Of a stretch of DNA of 46,012 nt, positions 41,959-46,012 are shown in pieces. The first letter of the stretch is position 1; the number at the start of each line of letters is the position of its first letter. The stretch is from positions 1-46,012 of the forward strand of contig CAYXIH010000012.1 in assembly GCA_964465155.1 (NCBI GenBank), given 5' to 3'. A model generated the notes under the pieces. That model saw only the letters and a program-made list of their open reading frames with translations. It made no database searches and was not told where the DNA came from. The translations under genes were made by a program, and so were the position numbers. The stretch is from Spiro-02 sp964465155 (lineage in GTDB: Bacteria > Spirochaetota > Spirochaetia > Sphaerochaetales > Sphaerochaetaceae).

Positions 41959-42868
41959 AGACCGCAGCCCCTCCAATGAAATATTTGGACAATGCAAAGA
42001 ACATGATGAACATCGGGATGCTCGCCAATGCGGCTACGGCCATCATGGCACCTTCGTCGGTGAGCTTCTCCTCGGAGAACTTGGAGATATACAACGGGAT
42101 CGTCTTCATCTTCTCGCTCTGGATGACCAACAACGGCCACAGCAGGTTGTCCCACTGCCCACGGAACGAGAGGATTCCCAATGTCGCAATGACGGGGGTG
42201 CAGTTGGGGAATACGATCTTCCAGAAGATACCGAACTCTCCCATGCCGTCGACACGGGCGGCATCCAGGAATTCAGATGGGAACGTCAGCAGGTACTGGC
42301 GCATCTGGAATACGCCGAAGGCACTGACTAGGAACGGAAGGATCAGGCCCAGGTAGGTATTCTGGATCTTCAGGCTGGTTGCCACCATGTACAGCGGGAT
42401 CATGATTGCCTCGAACGGGATCATCATCGTCGCCATGATCATCATGAACACGAAGTTCCTTCCACGGAAACGGAACTTGGCCAGCCCATAGCCTGTGATC
42501 GAGGCAATCAGGACGGTCGTGATCGCAACCGACGAAGCAACGATCAGGGAGTTGAGCATGTTGCGTGGGAATATCCACGAGTTGTCATTGCCCTGCAGCG
42601 CCTTCATGTAGTTGTCGAAGTGGAATGGGTCAGGCCACCATGAGAATGGCATCCTGACGATCTGCTTGCTGGTCATCATCGAGGCACAGAACATGAACAC
42701 CAGTGGCATGACTGTGAACACCAGCATGATTGCAAGGAGGATCCATATGATGATCCGTCCCCAGTTGTTCTTCAGCCACATGCCAATGCGGACATGCATG
42801 GGAGCCTGCAGTACTGCAAGCTGACCTTGGGAAGTGGGCATCTGCTGCATATTGTGTATATCTGACAT
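41939..42868 (-). CDS. Carbohydrate ABC transporter permease, MalG type (CUT1)
   Basis: A 309-residue membrane protein with about six helices after a 45-residue cytoplasmic start. EAA loop: FPSEFLDAARVDGMGEFGIF. ATG 42868 is chosen for GGAGG eight bases upstream. Its stop lies within the HAD gene. Confidence 0.92.
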   Translation of the reverse strand: MSDIHNMQQMPTSQGQLAVLQAPMHVRIGMWLKNNWGRIIIWILLAIMLVFTVMPLVFMFCASMMTSKQIVRMPFSWWPDPFHFDNYMKALQGNDNSWIFPRNMLNSLIVASSVAITTVLIASITGYGLAKFRFRGRNFVFMMIMATMMIPFEAIMIPLYMVATSLKIQNTYLGLILPFLVSAFGVFQMRQYLLTFPSEFLDAARVDGMGEFGIFWKIVFPNCTPVIATLGILSFRGQWDNLLWPLLVIQSEKMKTIPLYISKFSEEKLTDEGAMMAVAALASIPMFIMFFALSKYFIGGAAVYESRKG

Positions 42869-42881
42869 CTTGTTCACCTCC

Positions 42882-43820
42882 TCAATAGTCAACATCGTCG
42901 GTCTTGGAGAACCTGAACTGTACCCAGGTCAGGACCAACATGATTACGAACAGCACGATGCTCATCGCGCTGGCGCGTCCAATGCGCTGGTTGCGGATAC
43001 CCGTCTGGTAGATGTTCAACGTAATGACGTTGATCGGGGCCAGCGGTGCACCGGACTGCACGAACAGGTACTGGGTGCTGAATGTCTTGAGGCACTGCAA
43101 CATCGCCATGATCGACACAAGCACGACCGTCGGCTTGAGCAATGGCAATGTAATGCGCCAGAAGGACTGCCAGCGGTTGGCACCATCGATCGTCGCAGCC
43201 TCATAGATCGTCGGAGGAATCGAAGCCAAGCCGGTGATGAAGAGGATGACGAAGTAACCAATGTATTTCCAGAAGTATACGACCATGGTCGAAATCTGAA
43301 CGTTCATTGCATCAGCAAGCCATTTGTGGTCGACGCCAGGAGTACCCATGATCGCATTGACCCACTGGTTCGCAAGACCACGCGGGTCAAGCATCAGCAT
43401 CCAGATAGCTGCCGCGACGACTGACGAGAGTACCGCGGGGGTATAGAAGGCAATCTGGAAGAACCCCTTGGCCCGGGTTGAGCGAAGGGAATGGAGGAAG
43501 TAGGCAAACATGAGGCTGAACACCAGCAGGGGGACAAACGTACCAACGGTGAACACCAACGTGGCGCGCATCGAGTTCCAGAAGTCAGCCGACTTGAAGA
43601 TGTAGAGATAGTTGCCCAGTCCAAGGAACTTGGGTGGTGCAAGGGAGAGGATCCTCTTGTCGAAGAAGCTCGTATACAACGCCGTGATAATGGGATAGAA
43701 GCTGAACACGCAGAAGAACACGACCGCTGGGACGACAAATGCCATGCCCCATCGTGCCTGTTTCTTCTCGATGCCCGGATACCGGGTCAGCTGCTTGGGT
43801 GAACTGTTGGTGTGTGCCAT
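42882..43820 (-). CDS. Carbohydrate ABC transporter permease, MalF type (CUT1)
   Basis: A 312-residue membrane protein, EAA loop IPPTIYEAATIDGANRWQSF. Forms the channel with the following permease. ATG 43820 has AAGGA about nine bases upstream; a longer frame to 43862 runs into the attenuator. The next permease gene starts 13 bases after its stop. Confidence 0.92.
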   Translation of the reverse strand: MAHTNSSPKQLTRYPGIEKKQARWGMAFVVPAVVFFCVFSFYPIITALYTSFFDKRILSLAPPKFLGLGNYLYIFKSADFWNSMRATLVFTVGTFVPLLVFSLMFAYFLHSLRSTRAKGFFQIAFYTPAVLSSVVAAAIWMLMLDPRGLANQWVNAIMGTPGVDHKWLADAMNVQISTMVVYFWKYIGYFVILFITGLASIPPTIYEAATIDGANRWQSFWRITLPLLKPTVVLVSIMAMLQCLKTFSTQYLFVQSGAPLAPINVITLNIYQTGIRNQRIGRASAMSIVLFVIMLVLTWVQFRFSKTDDVDY

Positions 43821-43861
43821 GGAACACCATCCTTTGAGGTGGATTCGTTGCCCGATGGGCA

Positions 43862-43914
43862 AAAAGAAAGGGGATGCGTCACAGTCGAAAACTCCGGCAG
43901 TGGCGACACCCCCC
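43862..43914 (-). terminator. Attenuating terminator after the binding-protein gene
   Basis: On the minus strand an imperfect stem (GGGG-TG-CGCCAC with GTGACG-CA-CCCC, with bulges) is followed by TTTCTTTTT. It lies 10 bases past the binding-protein stop and should let only part of the transcripts reach the permease genes. Confidence 0.6.
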
Positions 43915-43923
43915 TATAGCAGA

Positions 43924-45219
43924 CTACTGCTCGTCAATCAATTCCTGGGCTGCGCTCTTGAGGGTGGCAAGTGCCTTCTCGGGAGTGACGCCGCTGAGCA
44001 TGACAGACTCGACCGCACCGCGGATGAGGGTCTGCAGCTCGGAGCTGTTGGCACCGAAGTAGACGATGTGGCCACGTTCCATATCCTGGCGGAATACGTC
44101 GGAATACGGCATGTTCTTGTATGTGTCGGACTCCATCAGGGCCTTGGTGGGCTGGATGATGTTGACTTCGGTCAGGTACTCCTCAGCATGGCTGAGCATA
44201 TAGCCAACGAACTTCCAGGAAGCTTCCTGCTTGGCCTTCGAGCTCTGTGCATTGACCATGTAGTAGTGGCCATAATAGCAACCAGCAACATCATTGACGG
44301 CATTCTCGAACACTGGGTATGGGACAACCATCCACTCGCCACTATCATAGAAGGTGGGGTTGTCAGCCTTGATGCGTCCTTCCTGGTACAGGCCGGTCGC
44401 AGCCATGGCGATGTCGTTGTTGTCCTTGTTGAACAGGGAGCGTGCATTCTTGTAGGTAGGAGAACCGAGGTTGCGGCCACTGGGTCCCCACTGCTGCATG
44501 TAGGTCAGGAATGCGAGCCATGCGTCGTCTCCGACGATTGCGGTCTTGCCGTCATCGCTGACGAGCTGGCCACCAAGCTGCTCTACCATGGGAACCATGT
44601 TGACCAGGTAGTACGGATAGCGGAAGTCGAATCCACGGCGGACCAGGATGTCGCCATCGCGGATGACGAGTTTCTCGGAGATGTCAGCCATCTCTTCCCA
44701 GGTCTTGGGGAAGTCTTTCTCGGGATCCAATCCGGCTGAGCGGAATACCTTCTTGTTGACGAAGATACACCAGTTGGTCAGCTCCAGGGGCAGGCCATAG
44801 ATCTTGCCATCATAGGTGACAGGGTCAAGCATGCCTGGGATATATGCATCGACGATTGCCTTGTCGTTGGCATAGCCAGCGGCCTTGGCATCCACTGGTG
44901 CAACGCGGCCATTGGCGATGTAGGCATATTCATCCTCGATTGAGAGGTTGAAGATGTCCGGGCCCTGGTTGGCAGCGAAAGCAGTCTGGATCAGCTCGAT
45001 GAGCTTGGTGGAGGACTGGGTGACGCGGTTGATCTTGATGTTCGGGTTTGCAGCCTCGAACTCCTGGATATAGCGCTCCTCGATGCGCGTTCTGTTGGGA
45101 TCTTCGTGTGTCCAGAACTCAAGGGTGATAGGACCCTGTTGTTCCTGAGCGCCCTGTGCAAAGACAGTAGCGGGGACGAGCAATGCAATGAGCAATGCGA
45201 TGGCGATGGCTTTCTTCAT
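43924..45219 (-). CDS. Extracellular solute-binding protein of a sugar ABC transporter (CUT1)
   Basis: A 431-residue periplasmic binding protein, family 1. The signal peptide ends PATVFA-QG with no lipobox. Segments FWTHEDPNRTRIEE, FAANQGPDIFNLS and YGLPLELTNWCIFVNKKVF are family-typical. ATG 45219 has GGAGG about nine bases upstream. First gene of the operon that ends with the HAD phosphatase; probably controlled by the YesMN-type pair. Substrate unknown. Confidence 0.92.
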   Translation of the reverse strand: MKKAIAIALLIALLVPATVFAQGAQEQQGPITLEFWTHEDPNRTRIEERYIQEFEAANPNIKINRVTQSSTKLIELIQTAFAANQGPDIFNLSIEDEYAYIANGRVAPVDAKAAGYANDKAIVDAYIPGMLDPVTYDGKIYGLPLELTNWCIFVNKKVFRSAGLDPEKDFPKTWEEMADISEKLVIRDGDILVRRGFDFRYPYYLVNMVPMVEQLGGQLVSDDGKTAIVGDDAWLAFLTYMQQWGPSGRNLGSPTYKNARSLFNKDNNDIAMAATGLYQEGRIKADNPTFYDSGEWMVVPYPVFENAVNDVAGCYYGHYYMVNAQSSKAKQEASWKFVGYMLSHAEEYLTEVNIIQPTKALMESDTYKNMPYSDVFRQDMERGHIVYFGANSSELQTLIRGAVESVMLSGVTPEKALATLKSAAQELIDEQ

Positions 45220-45300
45220 GGAAAGACCCTCCGTTTTTTTGTGATACTTTATTCTCACATCGGAAGTCATAACGGACAAGAGAATGATTTTGTGTTTCCA

Positions 45301-45332
45301 GTGTCATTTTTGCGAGGGTCCAAAAATGTCAC
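45301..45332. promoter_or_regulatory. 32-bp operator-like inverted repeat upstream of the binding-protein gene
   Basis: GTGTCATTTTTG (45301-45312) is inverted at CAAAAATGTCAC (45321-45332) with one mismatch and eight bases between. It lies 82 bases before the ATG at 45219. A promoter between them could not be fixed. Bases 45333-45476 show no gene or further structure. Confidence 0.45.
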
Positions 45333-45476
45333 CAATCCAAATAAATTACTATGTTTGCAAAAGTTATCACCCACTTCCCTAGCAACTGACGTGTAGTTGC
45401 CCAGCATAGCGAATACTCTGAACTACAACGGACAACAGGTAGGTATTTGCCCCAACAAAATTGTATAGATGTCTAT

Positions 45477-45517
45477 TTTCAGGCAATAAACGCCTGAAAT
45501 ATACTAAATACAGTATA
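45477..45517. promoter_or_regulatory. Two adjacent inverted repeats before the XRE gene
   Basis: TTTCAGGC (45477-45484) with GCCTGAAA (45492-45499), then TATACT (45500-45505) with AGTATA (45512-45517), back to back. The surroundings are very AT rich. They look like operators, probably for the XRE regulator starting at 45590. Confidence 0.45.
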
Positions 45518-45589
45518 CTTAATACCCGTTTTGGTACACAATTGAATTGGCTTTAAAATATTTCTAGTAAATCTATTACAGTTACAACA

Positions 45590-45958
45590 ATGATGGACAA
45601 CAAGTTAAGCATGGATTTCTGGGGACGAGTCGAGTTAAAACAAGCGGAAGCCGGAATCGGGACATTAAAGAAGTTATGTCAGGTATCGGATGTGAACTAC
45701 CAGACTATCGCAAACCAGCGTAGTCAAGGGAACCTTCCCAACCTGGTGACGGCAGTAAAACTGGCAATGAGCCTGAACTGCGATGTCACATGGCTTCTCT
45801 ATGGGTCGAGACATATCCATAAGCAAGTCGATAAAGAAAAAATCGCCGCGGACATTGCAGGAAACCCAGACTATCTGGATATCTTCTACGCGCTCATGTC
45901 CACGGCGACTCCGGCTAAAGTCAATGCAATCAAGGTGATACTCAATCTGATTGACTAG
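45590..45958 (+). CDS. XRE-family helix-turn-helix regulator
   Basis: A 122-residue protein: helix-turn-helix in residues about 10-75 (LKKLCQVSDVNYQTIANQRS, then TAVKLAMSLNCDVTWLLYG) and a C-terminal helical part that may dimerise. The pattern is common for small regulators in treponeme-like spirochaetes (from memory). Start 45590 or 45593; no Shine-Dalgarno. No partner gene is visible before the window ends. Confidence 0.75.
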   Translation: MMDNKLSMDFWGRVELKQAEAGIGTLKKLCQVSDVNYQTIANQRSQGNLPNLVTAVKLAMSLNCDVTWLLYGSRHIHKQVDKEKIAADIAGNPDYLDIFYALMSTATPAKVNAIKVILNLID

Positions 45959-46012
45959 TGAGCCTCTTGCAAAATGAGCGGTCACCATGAATCGACATCC
46001 ATGCAAAGATGC

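Overview
The window looks like chromosomal DNA of a free-living, fermentative spirochaete, most likely of the Sphaerochaeta group. This rests on gene style, not on a search: two CUT1 sugar importers whose binding proteins have plain SPase I signals, a bifunctional AdhE, a NusG-domain-II protein next to a Gx-transporter protein, a YesMN-type sensor pair, an exported nucleosidase lipoprotein and a porin-like protein ending in Phe. No phage genes, complete insertion sequence, rRNA or CRISPR array were seen.

Left part (1-5.8 kb): a possible transposon-end repeat; tRNA-Val(GAC) on the minus strand with promoter and terminator; then plus-strand copZ-copA (Cu(I) chaperone and export ATPase), a lipoprotein version of MTA/SAH nucleosidase, a YfcE-type phosphodiesterase and a probable outer-membrane barrel protein. 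Two start regions here lie in perfect hairpins.

5.8-13.4 kb, minus strand: an import operon (binding protein, two CUT1 permeases, CutC, ROK regulator, M81/MlrC-type metalloenzyme) with its own promoter, preceded by a secreted alpha/beta-hydrolase lipoprotein. 13.5-17.7 kb: one sensor kinase with two tandem, closely similar OmpR-type regulators, divergent from an exported protein of unknown function. Direct CCACA-type repeats lie before these genes and before the porin-like gene.

17.8-25 kb, plus strand: NusG-domain-II protein plus a long Gx-transporter protein that seems to carry an EcfT-like second half; adhE; a Cof-type HAD phosphatase coupled to an MFS transporter; a small XRE regulator.

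25-38.6 kb, minus strand: a 12-gene branched-chain amino acid operon, in transcription order ilvN, ilvC, leuA, cimA, a Cys-rich DUF3795-like gene, leuC, leuD, leuB, ilvD, ilvB, ilvE, ogt. With citramalate synthase present and no threonine deaminase in the window, isoleucine is probably made from pyruvate and acetyl-CoA through LeuCDB, then IlvBN/C/D/E. Before ilvN lies a 67-codon leader ORF with a GTG start and good ribosome site; 19 of its last 25 residues are Leu, Ile or Val, and strong RNA hairpins follow. This points to attenuation control by charged BCAA-tRNAs and is the most striking signal in the window.

38.6-46 kb: divergently, a YesM/YesN-type sensor and AraC-type regulator; facing them a second CUT1 importer (binding protein, two permeases) whose last gene overlaps a YihX-like HAD phosphatase; finally an XRE regulator behind two inverted repeats. 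Neither importer has an ATPase gene here, so a shared ATPase elsewhere is expected.
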